From Gracilariopsis chorda (taxonomy: Eukaryota > Rhodophyta > Florideophyceae > Gracilariales > Gracilariaceae), in contig NBIV01000108.1 of NCBI GenBank assembly GCA_003194525.1, positions 1-64,000 on the forward strand: DNA of 64,000 nt. The letters run 5' to 3'. This document shows positions 19,019-29,608 of this stretch, one piece after another (the stretch's first letter is position 1; every line of letters begins with the position of its first letter). Under the pieces are notes generated by a model that saw only the letters and a program-made list of their open reading frames with translations, ran no database searches and had not been told where the DNA came from. The position numbers and the translations under genes are program-made.

Positions 19019-20017
19019 ATGAGCTCCACAGCAACTGCAGCAGACGCCTTAGAATATGACGCAAAATCGACTTTACACAGCCTTGGTTGGAGTTACCGTA
19101 CAGACCAACCGCCACGTCTAGCAGTAGGAACATTCATTGAGGAATACAACAACACCGTTCAAGTGCTCCAACAGAACTCAGAATCTCTTGACTTCTTATC
19201 TTCATTTGACCATCCATATCCAACCACAAAGGTTTCGTGGATACCAGATGTTAGTGGAACACATCCGGACCTCGTCGCAACGTCCGGTGACTTCTTGCGA
19301 TTATGGCAAGTACACCCGGAAGGTTCCCCAAGAATGAAGTGTCAGCTTGACAATAACAGACAAAGCGAGTTTTGCGCGCCTCTGACAGCCTTCGACTGGA
19401 ATCAAGAGAATCCGGCGCTAGTGGGAACTTCTTCCATAGATACAACATGTACCGTGTGGGATGTCGAAACCCAGCAAGCTAAGACACAACTCATTGCACA
19501 TGACAGTGAAGTTTATGACTTTGCCTTTGCAGCTCGCGGGGTAGACGTGTTTGCATCTGTGGGTGCAGACGGTTCAGTTCGCCTGTTTGACCTGCGTTCT
19601 TTGGAGCATTCAACTATTATATATGAATCCCGCGATATGACACCCTTGCTTCGTCTACGATGGAACACCAGAAATCCGAACTACCTTGCGACAATACCAC
19701 TGAACTCACCGAATGTTATTGTACTCGACATTCGCCACCCCTCTTTGCCAGTGGCCACCTTGGACCATCGAACTTCAACATCAGACAATTGTGTAAATGC
19801 TCTGTCATGGGCTCCGCACTCTGCTGTACAATTAGCTTCTGGTGGGGATGGCTGTCTGGCTTTGATATGGAATATATCAAACATTCCGAAACGCATCGAG
19901 GACCCGGCTTTTTCGTACGGCGCGGGGGATGCCATTAACAACATGCAATGGGCGCCCACGGACCCAGAATGGTTGGCAATCACAGTCAGAGACACTGTGA
20001 AAGTACTACGGGTCTAG
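19019..20017 (+). CDS. WD40 protein of the DCAF7 / TTG1 / AN11 (LWD) family
   Basis: A single exon of 332 residues from the second Met. The start 13 codons upstream at 18980 gives an extension unlike the family. The N-terminus (LGWSYRTDQPPRLAVGTFIEEYNNTVQVL) is nearly diagnostic for the DCAF7/TTG1 group, as are HPYPTTKVSWIPD and PLTAFDWNQENPALVGTSSIDTTCTVWD. Four to five WD repeats are visible, spaced about 45-60 residues. In other eukaryotes these scaffolds bind DYRK/HIPK kinases, or bHLH and clock factors in plants. The specific partner here cannot be read from sequence. Confidence 0.93.
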   Translation: MSSTATAADALEYDAKSTLHSLGWSYRTDQPPRLAVGTFIEEYNNTVQVLQQNSESLDFLSSFDHPYPTTKVSWIPDVSGTHPDLVATSGDFLRLWQVHPEGSPRMKCQLDNNRQSEFCAPLTAFDWNQENPALVGTSSIDTTCTVWDVETQQAKTQLIAHDSEVYDFAFAARGVDVFASVGADGSVRLFDLRSLEHSTIIYESRDMTPLLRLRWNTRNPNYLATIPLNSPNVIVLDIRHPSLPVATLDHRTSTSDNCVNALSWAPHSAVQLASGGDGCLALIWNISNIPKRIEDPAFSYGAGDAINNMQWAPTDPEWLAITVRDTVKVLRV

Positions 20018-20411
20018 CAATGGTTTTCCTGTACCCTATTTCGGTTAATGTGTTCAGCATTTCAGGAGCATGTATAGTTCTGGTATAAACTCATTCCTAA
20101 CATATTAACAGGCAACTGGCGTTCTTTTCCTCACTGGCACGTTCAACTATTCAAAGAGCATGTGCTTTCTGAGAAATGATATTTACACAAGTTCTAGAGA
20201 GACCGAAGCGTAGGTCGTGCTGTGCGTAGCCGTGAAGTATTGGCTGTATGGCCAATATCCCTGATGCTGCCAGGTCTCTAGAAATTCTTGGTGTGGTGAA
20301 GTATCTGGTGGAAGAATAACACCTGCCGTATACTCACAGGGTTATCAAGTTAGTTTCAAACTATGTCCAAAGTTATTAGAAACAAATCTGAAAGTTAATC
20401 TCGTGGACCCA
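20018..20411. other. Convergent intergenic region, about 390 bp
   Basis: This lies between the 3' ends of the WD40 gene and the AVL9 gene. I see no coding potential and no notable repeat beyond a short inverted motif near 20238-20255 (attggctgtatggccaat). Confidence 0.45.
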
Positions 20412-22388
20412 CTACCGTGGCGCAGACTTGGTAAGTTGTGATTCCCGTTTACCCACTTCTTGCCGGTTCACTCGTCCAGTCGAGGCCGGAGTATGCGGGG
20501 ACGGCTGGTTTCCTAGATCCATTCGTCCAACTTCTTGCTCCAAACGCTTAAACAGACTCGAAATCCCTTCCGCGGCTTTTGAGGAGACGAAGCTCGAAAA
20601 TCTCCCAAACTCCGCCACATTCTGTCTAAGACCTGACCAACCCGCCGCAACTTTGTCAACCGGAATTAAAGGTTCATCTATAAGCGATTCGTCCACCTCA
20701 GGTTTCGGAGGTGGAACAAAGCCTGGCGGCTGCACAGGACACGATCTTGACCACACCCCCGCGTTTCGTGTCGTCATCCAGGCGTGTGCGAACTGAGTAT
20801 TGTATGGCTCGAATTTAGACAAGTCAAAGTCGTTGACCATCTCCGCACTGTAGGTCTCCCCAACTACCGGGCCACCTCGCACACCACTTACCGCCGCGAC
20901 TGACCGAAGAAATTTGGTAAGATATTCCCTGAGACGTTCCCGAATGTAATCGTCAGAACCAATGAATCGCCCTGTTGAGCCGGATGCAGACACAGAAGCA
21001 GATGAAGATGCCGCGGACACCATCAGGTCACGCATAAAACGTCGTTCTTGTCTCGTTATCCTACACAAAGGCTCAAGAACGCCAGATACAGAAACCTTGC
21101 CGCTCGACAAATTCACTAGTGCATCCACGATTGGCACGCCACCGCTCGCACGATCTGCCAAAGCGCTGGATTCAGCAGTATTGCTGTTATTTGATAGAAC
21201 AGGAGTGAAAGGACTAATGGATGGTCTTGAATGGGCAAGAGAAGTTGAGCTTCGATTTCTGTCCGGTGTAACCATTCTGACTGGGGCTGAGTGAGACTGA
21301 GTGATTTCGAGGGGTCTCTCAGCTGATGCGGACGCAGATTTTCTCGCAGCCGCTGCGCGCCGTGCAGCAGAAGCGGCTGTGGACGATAGCAAGAGTCCAA
21401 CGTTATGAGATGTTCCTAACAAACAGGCGTTGGATACGTTATTCGGAATTAGCTCAGAGATGAGTGGAAGTGGGGCATGTGGTTGCAAGACGACGCGGCC
21501 TTTAGGAGCAAACAAAGAAAGCGGAAACCCAACCCCGTACTTGTCGACAATCTCAAGGGGAGGGTACGTCGGAGATATGGAATCGAGCGCTCCAGGAAAA
21601 ACAGAGGCAAGAGCAATGACGGCGTTTGAGGCGTGGTGTACTGGTTGCGAATATACAATCACTCTCCGCTCGAGCATGATAAGCTTGAGTACGGCGAGGG
21701 TCTGAGGCCCCAGACGACGGATAATTGCGCGTAAGTCGAGTCCATGGAAGAGCGTGTCGGCACGGTTTAAAGACGGTCGTGAAAGGGATACGTTCAAGGA
21801 ATGGTAGAGCGATAGTAACACATCGGTGCGTGCAAAGTCGGCTTGATCGAAATAGGCGCGCACGGCCGGTTCTAGGCGATCAGCTAAGACACCGAACAGA
21901 GGTCTTCTGCAAAGAAGAACTACAGACTTCTGGACGGAACCCCTAGCCGCCACGCCTTGCTCATACGCTGTTCCTGCTGAGGCAGAATGAGTTTTCGCAT
22001 CGACCGCAGCAACCTGTCGAAAACAAGATACACAGTGTACTTCTGGCGGCAATGTGAAGAAGACTAGATCTTCATGATGGTCATGTACACCGTCAGGGAG
22101 AGCCATCAAGGGCATTAGAGCCCATTCCGGTGGAAGAGTTCCCCAGTTGGCTGAGTTATCCAGCGGCTTCAAATCTTTGAGGAACTCTGTACTGAGCCTT
22201 CGTGAGATTGTTGGAGATACATCTGCGGAAATATCAGAGGTGTCTGAGATCTTTGGAGAGCGTAGAATTGGGGTGCCGCGTAATCGAGGGTAAGCGAACT
22301 CTATGCGGTGGCCGAGCTGGGCGTGGAAGCCAACTACTACGACATGGGCGACGACGGAGCCTTCCGACGGTTGTGCAGCGGCTTGCAT
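20412..22388 (-). CDS. AVL9: AVL9-type DENN-domain protein
   Basis: A single exon of 658 residues. The N-terminal longin-like/uDENN part (about 10-130) has VVVVGFHAQLGHRIEFAYP and PPEWALMPLMALPDGVH, very close to AVL9. The cDENN part (about 135-310) has QKSVVLLCRRPLFGVL, LKLIMLERRVIVYSQPV and ASVFPGAL. The region from about 330 to 440 is Ser/Ala-rich linker, and a conserved dDENN-like block follows (about 455-580). AVL9 acts in late secretory traffic from the Golgi, and DENN folds often act on Rab GTPases. It is divergent from the Nup93 gene by 603 bp. Confidence 0.9.
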   Translation of the reverse strand: MQAAAQPSEGSVVAHVVVVGFHAQLGHRIEFAYPRLRGTPILRSPKISDTSDISADVSPTISRRLSTEFLKDLKPLDNSANWGTLPPEWALMPLMALPDGVHDHHEDLVFFTLPPEVHCVSCFRQVAAVDAKTHSASAGTAYEQGVAARGSVQKSVVLLCRRPLFGVLADRLEPAVRAYFDQADFARTDVLLSLYHSLNVSLSRPSLNRADTLFHGLDLRAIIRRLGPQTLAVLKLIMLERRVIVYSQPVHHASNAVIALASVFPGALDSISPTYPPLEIVDKYGVGFPLSLFAPKGRVVLQPHAPLPLISELIPNNVSNACLLGTSHNVGLLLSSTAASAARRAAAARKSASASAERPLEITQSHSAPVRMVTPDRNRSSTSLAHSRPSISPFTPVLSNNSNTAESSALADRASGGVPIVDALVNLSSGKVSVSGVLEPLCRITRQERRFMRDLMVSAASSSASVSASGSTGRFIGSDDYIRERLREYLTKFLRSVAAVSGVRGGPVVGETYSAEMVNDFDLSKFEPYNTQFAHAWMTTRNAGVWSRSCPVQPPGFVPPPKPEVDESLIDEPLIPVDKVAAGWSGLRQNVAEFGRFSSFVSSKAAEGISSLFKRLEQEVGRMDLGNQPSPHTPASTGRVNRQEVGKRESQLTKSAPR

Positions 22389-22991
22389 TATTCACAGAAT
22401 GGATGGCGCAAAGATGCGACGGACGTCGGGTGGAGGGTCTACGCAAGCCGAACCCGTAACCGACCACAGCCGTGCGCTGGGGGCCCGCACAGAGCGTGGC
22501 GGAGCGGCTGCGGCACGGCTTGCAATGACGGTGCCAGTGCCATGGTCGGACAGAGGAGCATCATTCGAAATACACACGTGACATTTTGTCAGAATGGCAT
22601 CTACACGTAGCATTCTTTCGATTCGTTTCCGCAATGCGTGCTGCCGTTTTGATCCCGCTCCGCTTCCTGCCTCAACTCCCGACGATGGTCGCAATCTTCA
22701 AGGCATCCCTCCCTATACCGTTCGAGGATAGCATTTAGATACTGACGGTACTCGCCCGTTTCAATTGACTGTGGTATGCTTGCATAGGTACAGCGCATCG
22801 CGCTCTTCTTCACGGAAAGCTATCGATTTCCCCGTCAAGGCCTCGGGTTTCCTTGCGGTCCCGTTATTGCGAATGAGGCAGTCCTTGATCATCATCAACA
22901 CTCAGGCTTGTTTGCCCGTCTAACTCTGCTTCTTCTTCCTAACTCTGTACCTGCTCTATCCCATCCCTCATTAACCCACCACCCCGTCAGA
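22389..22991. promoter_or_regulatory. Divergent promoter region AVL9 / Nup93
   Basis: GC-rich next to AVL9, more AT-rich toward Nup93. The short frames present on both strands are low complexity and unsupported. An ACACGTGAC motif lies near 22573. No other signal is visible. Confidence 0.4.
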
Positions 22992-25613
22992 ATGGAAGAC
23001 ATCGTCGCTCTTTCCAACAGACTGCGCAATCGACAATCAACGTCAAGCGTCATAGCCCTCGATGCAATTCCACCGTTAATTCGTGCACTGCCCCAAGTCC
23101 ACGCTGAAACAAATCGCCTACCTCATTTGCAAAGCCACAACGCAGCAGCACTGCGTCTGTTTTCTAATCTCGGTTTCGAAGTTGACAAACTTCGTCACGC
23201 CGTATCACGTTTGGATTCCACGTCATTCACAGAAGCAGCCCATGTTCCCGAGGCCCCATTCCGTCGCCCAGACTGGCTCGCCCAAAATGCGCTTGAAGAG
23301 TCTAGAATCTGTCTCAATACCGACCTTCGACAAATCTCTGCCCAAGAATTTCACAAGGAAACCAGGGAGGCTTCAAATCGTTTGCTGGACAAGCTTCGCA
23401 GTTTGCCCATTCCAGAAGCTCTCACCGCTATTCACACTCCGTTTTCTGTAAAGACAAGAACTACGACAAAATCACCATATACGCCTGCTTCGCCAGCTAC
23501 AACTGGCGTTGCATCAACGCACTTACCGTATTTGGCTGCAATAAAAGCTATTGCGCAGAACGGCGATGCACCGAGCGCGCCATCGCTCATGCATGAAACA
23601 GCAGTTACTGTAGGTGATGATGGTCATTTCGTCGAGTGCCTGGCAATCTTGGCATCAGTCTCGCGATATTCACCTCCTGGAGAACCAGCCTGGCCGGACT
23701 TAGTTGTATGGGGAACAAGAGTTGTGTTGGAAGATCAATTCGCAGAGTGCATACCGGGTCTGCCATCGAAACCAAGAATGGCTAGGCCTGCCGCAATTAT
23801 TCCTCCCATAGTGGACTTCGTTAAGCACAAGCATACAGATTTTTTGGCGGATAACATCGCATGGGCAACAGCATTCTACTGCATGAGGGTGGGGCATGTG
23901 AAGGCTGCATTGCAAGTGTTGCAAGATGCCCACCTTCCAGCGGAAGAGCATACGAAGTGCTTTAATTGCCTTGAACGCTTTGTGGAAGGCGGTGTAGCAA
24001 TTGCCGAAGCCTTTCTGAAAAAGAGCAGAGTGATTCAAGAACAAGGGCCACGTATCAATGAACAGCACAATGCGGAATGTCATATTCCGATGACCCCAGG
24101 TTGTTTATTCAGTGAAGAAGATCATCGTGATCTTGCGGAGGAATATCAGAGAGTGGCTTGGCACTCCCGTAAGCCATTCATAAGACTTGTGTATGTGTTA
24201 ATTGCTCGACTAGAGCTTCTTCAATGCTTCGGGCCCGCAACTGATGCCCTCCCATCGAACCTGGAACTCTCAAAACACCCTACTCCCGGAAAGCACGAAG
24301 AGCACTCGTTGGCACTCCCGGAAGAGGATGTAGCAGAGCTGTTGCCTTCAGTTGAAGATTACATGTGGTTTCGATTATGGCTTTGCCGAACTCCAGCAGA
24401 ATCTCAGATGCTCTCGGTCTTGCGTAACTCTAACTTCGTCACACAGGCTCAAATCCAGGAAGATATTTCTGCCTACGGCTCTGCTCACTTTGATCCAGAT
24501 GGCGAACAGCCGCTTGTGTATGCTTTTGTCCTTATTGCCTCGGGTATGTACGAGAATGCTTTTTCTTTCCTTTTTTCGCATTCTGATGAACGCTGCATGC
24601 AGTACGCGATTCACTTCGCGATTGTCTTGTACCACTTGAATTGGATGAAAGATGAAGATGTATTTCACAGACAGCTCATGGAGTTCGTTACCTTGTTTTC
24701 TAGCCTGTACCCGGTTGAAGCCGCTCTCTATCTTATGATCCTGAAGAACGCTCAGGTTTTGCAAAACTGTCTGAGAGAACTTGTTGTCTCTACCGGCGAG
24801 TATGAGTCCTTGCTAGGACGCGTTGGATTGGACTTGGAATCAGATGAACCAGGGGCCCTTGCTGAACTGCTGACCTCTTCATCGGTGCCTCTGCCATCAA
24901 GTTTCACACAAAAGCATTTGCAGTCTGTGAGAGCTGAAGCGGCGTTGTATGGCGCAGTGTCAGCAGCATCAAAGAACGAATACGCGACTGCCTCTGAATT
25001 GTACAGTTTGGCCGGTGAACCCGTAAAGAGCATTGAAATGGTAATGCATAACCTTGCAGAAGAAGTTCACAGGCTGTCATCCTCGGGAAGATCGTTGGCC
25101 GTCGCTGAAGCTAAGAATGCACTGAAAGTGATGAATAGGTCTTCTGCAGATATTCCAGAAAAGGTATCTGAGTCACTCAAAGAACTCGTGGAAATATCTA
25201 AAGTTTTTGAAGAATACTGGACTGGCCGATACGGCAGAGCATGGGACGCATTGCGACGTTTACGGATTCTTCCCCTGACTGCTGAAGGAGTTTCGGAGAG
25301 CCACAGACCTGCTACAGTTGTGGATGGACGATTTGATCCATGTGTCGGCAAGTGTCTGCTGGAACTGCTCAAGGTTGGGTTGCATATCGCTGAGTATGCT
25401 CTGGAAAATGACAGTGTTGCATGTGATCTTGAGAAAGCCATGGAGAAGGCAAGCGAAGAATACAAGAATGAACCCCGAATTCCAGACGCGTCCGAAGTGA
25501 AGAGCTTGTGCATCTTTGCAGGCATTCTGGGAGTTACTGATACCACGGTTAATGAGCGACTTATAAGGATTGAGTTGCTTCTGACATCAGTTAATAGAGA
25601 CGTACGAGTTTAA
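22992..25613 (+). CDS. NUP93: Nucleoporin Nup93/Nic96
   Basis: A single exon, 873 residues from the Met at 22992. An in-frame Met at 22908 would add 28 residues that look like a non-coding leader. Human NUP93 is 819. The N-terminal ~170 residues are helical. The C-terminal two thirds has the Nic96 helical solenoid. Family-type segments include the VEDYMWFRLWLCR block, then QEDISAYGSAHFDPDGEQPLVYAFVLIASGMYE and CMQYAIHFAIVLYHLNWM. Nup93/Nic96 is a scaffold of the inner ring of the nuclear pore. The call rests on these blocks and on length. Confidence 0.9.
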   Translation: MEDIVALSNRLRNRQSTSSVIALDAIPPLIRALPQVHAETNRLPHLQSHNAAALRLFSNLGFEVDKLRHAVSRLDSTSFTEAAHVPEAPFRRPDWLAQNALEESRICLNTDLRQISAQEFHKETREASNRLLDKLRSLPIPEALTAIHTPFSVKTRTTTKSPYTPASPATTGVASTHLPYLAAIKAIAQNGDAPSAPSLMHETAVTVGDDGHFVECLAILASVSRYSPPGEPAWPDLVVWGTRVVLEDQFAECIPGLPSKPRMARPAAIIPPIVDFVKHKHTDFLADNIAWATAFYCMRVGHVKAALQVLQDAHLPAEEHTKCFNCLERFVEGGVAIAEAFLKKSRVIQEQGPRINEQHNAECHIPMTPGCLFSEEDHRDLAEEYQRVAWHSRKPFIRLVYVLIARLELLQCFGPATDALPSNLELSKHPTPGKHEEHSLALPEEDVAELLPSVEDYMWFRLWLCRTPAESQMLSVLRNSNFVTQAQIQEDISAYGSAHFDPDGEQPLVYAFVLIASGMYENAFSFLFSHSDERCMQYAIHFAIVLYHLNWMKDEDVFHRQLMEFVTLFSSLYPVEAALYLMILKNAQVLQNCLRELVVSTGEYESLLGRVGLDLESDEPGALAELLTSSSVPLPSSFTQKHLQSVRAEAALYGAVSAASKNEYATASELYSLAGEPVKSIEMVMHNLAEEVHRLSSSGRSLAVAEAKNALKVMNRSSADIPEKVSESLKELVEISKVFEEYWTGRYGRAWDALRRLRILPLTAEGVSESHRPATVVDGRFDPCVGKCLLELLKVGLHIAEYALENDSVACDLEKAMEKASEEYKNEPRIPDASEVKSLCIFAGILGVTDTTVNERLIRIELLLTSVNRDVRV

Positions 25614-26537
25614 GCCGGACACGTCTGACAAAGCGGCACGTAAATAGTTGAGTATAGACGCGTTCTCTTCAATCTGACTAAAATTTTCTGACACACCGGA
25701 TATAAGTTAAGATGACGAAAGCCCACTTCTGTTGTCGGAAGTTGCTAAAGCTGCTCTATGTGAATTTGACATTTCCGCATTCATTACGTATGTGATTCTT
25801 CCTTCCGCAGTTAACACACATCCATAAGGCCCCAGCAGCCATTCCTCCGGCAACACCTGCCGAATGCATTGTGTTAATGCATCATTTCTCTAGAATGTTA
25901 AAACACCTGGCGTAGAAGTTGTTTCACCGAGATGGGAACTGTCCGAAAGTAGGTAGTTTTTGCGTAGATTCGAAAGAGTCTTTGTTTCGTCAACGGCGTA
26001 CATACTGTATATACAAGGGTATGTACAGGCATACAAACACATCAGAGGCCTTCTGTACGACAAATGTTGCTCTCCTACTGTATCTATCGTGGTTCAACGC
26101 AGTAGGTATTCCGGTCTCCATCAAGGCGCCGCACAAGGTTTATCAGAATGGACATCTCTAGTAGACTCTAGACTCTAGAGTCAACAAAGTCCATTGTATG
26201 TATTCTGTGGCTCTAAGTCTCATTCCAACGTTACACGAGAACCATGTCCCAGAAAGAAGTAAGTTCTTAGTCCACGCGGAAGGCAGAAGCATTCGTCACT
26301 GTTATGTGACTGCTTTATAATGATCGCTTCTCAAGATACCTTTTCCGGTTGTGGACAATGTCGAATGTCGAGGTCCAGCGTTCATAACTGAGAGAGCTTT
26401 TTCATTCTAGTTCCGGAAATGCCTCTGAGATGCTGGCTTCTATAGGAGAACAGATTCCATTAGTTCTCCCCGCTTGGACTGCCTTGATGTAATTTCATGA
26501 GTTGAGGAATTCCCTGTTGTCGATATTGCTCGTGAAC
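25614..26537. other. Convergent intergenic region, about 920 bp
   Basis: No coding region is supported. The only local oddity is a short nested repeat/palindrome of CTCTAGA type at about 26163-26181 (ACTCTAGAGT). Confidence 0.45.
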
Positions 26538-28100
26538 TCAGTAGTTCTCATCAAAAGCGCGAGCTACTCTCCCGCCACTTTCAGAGTCAACGATTTCACA
26601 TTCATCAACAGGTCGTAGTAAATCTAGCACCTTGAGCCGCCTCTCAGCATAGTACTCCAAGCCGTCCAAAGAATTCAACCTTCGTCGATATTCCTTTTCG
26701 ACGTTCTCCAGAATCTTTCTTTCGCCCTGTACAATACACTTAGCCATCTTTTCCCTCTCGGATTCATTCTCATCCGCTTCATCATTCCATTTCTGTGTAT
26801 ACTCATCAAGGGCGTCGGCACATGCATTAGCGACGAGTTCGCAAATAGCCCTTTCATTCTCGTAGCTAACAGGTAGTTCCATGAACTCCCAAGCATCACG
26901 TCGGAACACCGCTTCCAACAAAAATGCATCAGATCCAGTCAAGCACAACAACCGAAGAAACGCATCCATGTCTTCTGGAGCCTGATAGTCTTCTTCTCTG
27001 TCTCCACTTACGATCTCAAACTTTGGATCCAATTCTACGTCGGCTGTCTCTAGAATGTCGCGTTTATCATCATAGAAACGGTCGAGAGCTGACAATTCAA
27101 AGGATAAGGTGAACGAGTGAAAGCGGGTGTCATCTACAGTGAGACCTCTAACAATGGCTAGTTGCACATTTCTCAAGCTCTGGCCGTAACTGATAGTTAG
27201 AACGTTTCCATCCTTCATGTCTCGCTTTGCAGTCAGCACGAGCTTCTTTTTGGCAAAAAACATTCCTCCTTTCATCTCAAGGCTCGTAGATGGTTTACTT
27301 CCTGGGGTTGATGGGGACAAGAAACTTAGAATCGGAGCAAGCACCGCTGGTTCTGACTGACTGGCGTAGAAACCGCGAGAAGAGGTGATGCACAACGCCC
27401 ACTGATAACGTCGCAAGGAGAAGTGTTCTGACGGGAATACGTCCCGTTTCTTTTGAAAGATCTCTTCATCGAGTGAGCTCCATTCATCCTCTGTATCTTT
27501 CAGCCAAGTCTTCACATCAGTATATGATGGAGAGCCGTGCAACATCTCCAATTCTTTATCACTCCACATAGGCACGCAGTCTAACTCGTCTTCATTGGGC
27601 AACAATCGTAGAAACGGAGCAAATTCTGACCGCGACCCCTTGCTACGCTCGAGAAGCACAGCCAATGAAACATACGTCTCAGGATCCTCAACGAGTCCAC
27701 AGGAACAAAATCCATCGTAGGCTTCATCCAAGAGTCGCTTTGCTTCTGTTACGCCTACAAATTTCCCTTCCGGTAGTACGAGGAGTTCTGTCCTTTCTAA
27801 TACGGTTTTCTTAGCGGAGATGGACACACCTCTCCGTGAGCGCTTTTCCAGAGATACGAAGTTCAGCACTCCGTTTATCGTACCGGAACCTTTTTTAACC
27901 CAATCCTTACAGGCTTCTAGATCCTCTACGCTTGTAAATGTCATCTTCGAAAAACGTAAACTTCTGCGTCTTGATAAATATGGTGTCCCGTATTCTATAC
28001 GTGCGCCCTTGATGCCTAAGGGTGACCGTATTGTCTTACAAACGGATAGGTGGCTCCTACCTCTTGGAATGAAAGCTGTCAATGGCACGAAAGCGCTCAT
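26538..28100 (-). CDS. SET-domain protein of the Rubisco LSMT / SETD3 type, predicted plastid
   Basis: A single exon of 520 residues. It begins MSAFVPLTAFIPRGRSH, an Arg/Ser-rich leader with early Phe that fits a red-algal transit peptide. The split SET domain starts near residue 70 (SRRGVSISAKKTVLERTELLVLP). The LSMT-type insert has FAPFLRLLPNEDEL and WSDKELEMLHGS, and the SET end has ISYGQSLRN near 305. A C-terminal Rubisco-substrate-binding-like helical domain follows (about 320-500). Family members methylate lysines on plastid proteins. At the ADLINH-type position the sequence reads LAPILSFLS, so the Asn-His pair is not visible. Activity is therefore uncertain. Confidence 0.8.
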   Translation of the reverse strand: MSAFVPLTAFIPRGRSHLSVCKTIRSPLGIKGARIEYGTPYLSRRRSLRFSKMTFTSVEDLEACKDWVKKGSGTINGVLNFVSLEKRSRRGVSISAKKTVLERTELLVLPEGKFVGVTEAKRLLDEAYDGFCSCGLVEDPETYVSLAVLLERSKGSRSEFAPFLRLLPNEDELDCVPMWSDKELEMLHGSPSYTDVKTWLKDTEDEWSSLDEEIFQKKRDVFPSEHFSLRRYQWALCITSSRGFYASQSEPAVLAPILSFLSPSTPGSKPSTSLEMKGGMFFAKKKLVLTAKRDMKDGNVLTISYGQSLRNVQLAIVRGLTVDDTRFHSFTLSFELSALDRFYDDKRDILETADVELDPKFEIVSGDREEDYQAPEDMDAFLRLLCLTGSDAFLLEAVFRRDAWEFMELPVSYENERAICELVANACADALDEYTQKWNDEADENESEREKMAKCIVQGERKILENVEKEYRRRLNSLDGLEYYAERRLKVLDLLRPVDECEIVDSESGGRVARAFDENY

Positions 28101-29608
28101 GATGTAATGCTGAATTGGTGGCGGTTGACCAAAGCGAAATTCGTATGCAGGATGACAACTGTTGTGTCTAATGGAATCTTCAACAATAAATATTGCACAA
28201 GACCAGTTTCGTGGTTAATCTTGCTGCAGACGACAAACTTGGAGAATAAACTGGCAATGCTACTTCAACAGAGACTTGTATCCTGAATGGATGAGTAGAC
28301 TTCTTTCGAAATAATAATAACAAGGGTACGCATGTACGCTGGCTAAATTCTGAAAGGCAGAGCAGGGTATTTATGACCTCAGATTGGGCATTGATCCGAG
28401 TTAACGAGATGGTACGTGTACACGAAACGGTAAGATACTACAGCATGATATGCCCTGGAATCCAGGGCGTCGATTAATAAAAGCAATGCGTTGCAGCTTG
28501 CACCTGAGTAACGGGGTTAGCAATGCTAGTAATCCCTTTACCTCCTGTGACGGTTGCCTCGGTTTTCCTTGCTTGTCTTAGCACGCAGTGAACAGACCTC
28601 TCTCTCCCTCTTTGCTCTTGGTTGGATCACACTGCCCCAGCTCTCTCGTTGGGTTTTGTTCAAGGTAACTTCTTGTCCTGCAACCATCCATAGCATTTAA
28701 CGGGATCAAGTTCAAAATTGGCATGCAAGCCGTATATGAGCCGTGCACTGCTTATCATAGAGGTTAAGTTTGGATGACTCATTACTGCGAACCTGCTCGT
28801 TGACGCCATGCAGGCCGGTTGACTACATCACTGCGCAATGGAATCTTTCTGACTCTACAGAAGTGCGCTTTCAGGTCATTGACTGTTAAAAAGGTATCCG
28901 TAGAACCATAAGCTCCTGCACCGCAAACAGGTATCCTTGCGTACGTATTTTGTGAATCTATACCGAGTTTTGCACCGTTTCTGTGTTCATGAAGTTGTCT
29001 TTCAGATGCGCGCTACTTGAAGTTTTGTCTGAAAAACAAAACCATAGAAAATGTCTCTGTAGCTCGGATTCCTCCCGTCGAACTCGCGGGCACATCATAT
29101 GATGCAAATCCTCATGAACAAATGATGCAAATGCAAACTCCACAAAGAGCATCATTTTGGACGTATCGGATTCGATCTTGAAAGATCTGGAATTAATCGT
29201 TCTGCTTGGCTCCAAAGGGCTACTCTGACCGCAACCCGAGACTGTCAATTTAGATAGGTGCATAAGCTTTCACTTGCTACCAGAGTACATAAACTTCTCA
29301 GTTTCAAAGTTCGCGGAACCGAATCACTAGGAAACGAGAATTGCTTGACGTGAGCTATTTGTCAACCATATGCCCCACTTGAACTGCGGCCAAATGGTGT
29401 GCAGGAACATACATGCAAAGCTGTCTGCGAGTGATATACAATCTGTTGTGATCTCCTTTCTGTACTGAGTATCGATTTCTTCACGAGGAATCTCTTTCGG
29501 ATTCCTGCGCGCTCAACCAAAAAGCCGTCAACAACAAAAACCTGATGTTATCTGAAGTTAGCTTTAGTAAGCAAGAATGACTGATTGCTTTTCACAAAAA
29601 TAAGATGA
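28101..29608. other. Intergenic, about 1.5 kb
   Basis: I see no supported gene. A 101-codon frame on the minus strand (28958-29263) has no recognisable motif. No snRNA, tRNA or SRP-type signal was found by eye on either strand. Confidence 0.45.

Noticed and set aside
26160-26181. Nested CTCTAGA repeats as a regulatory site
   Set aside because: Short, single occurrence, no gene context.
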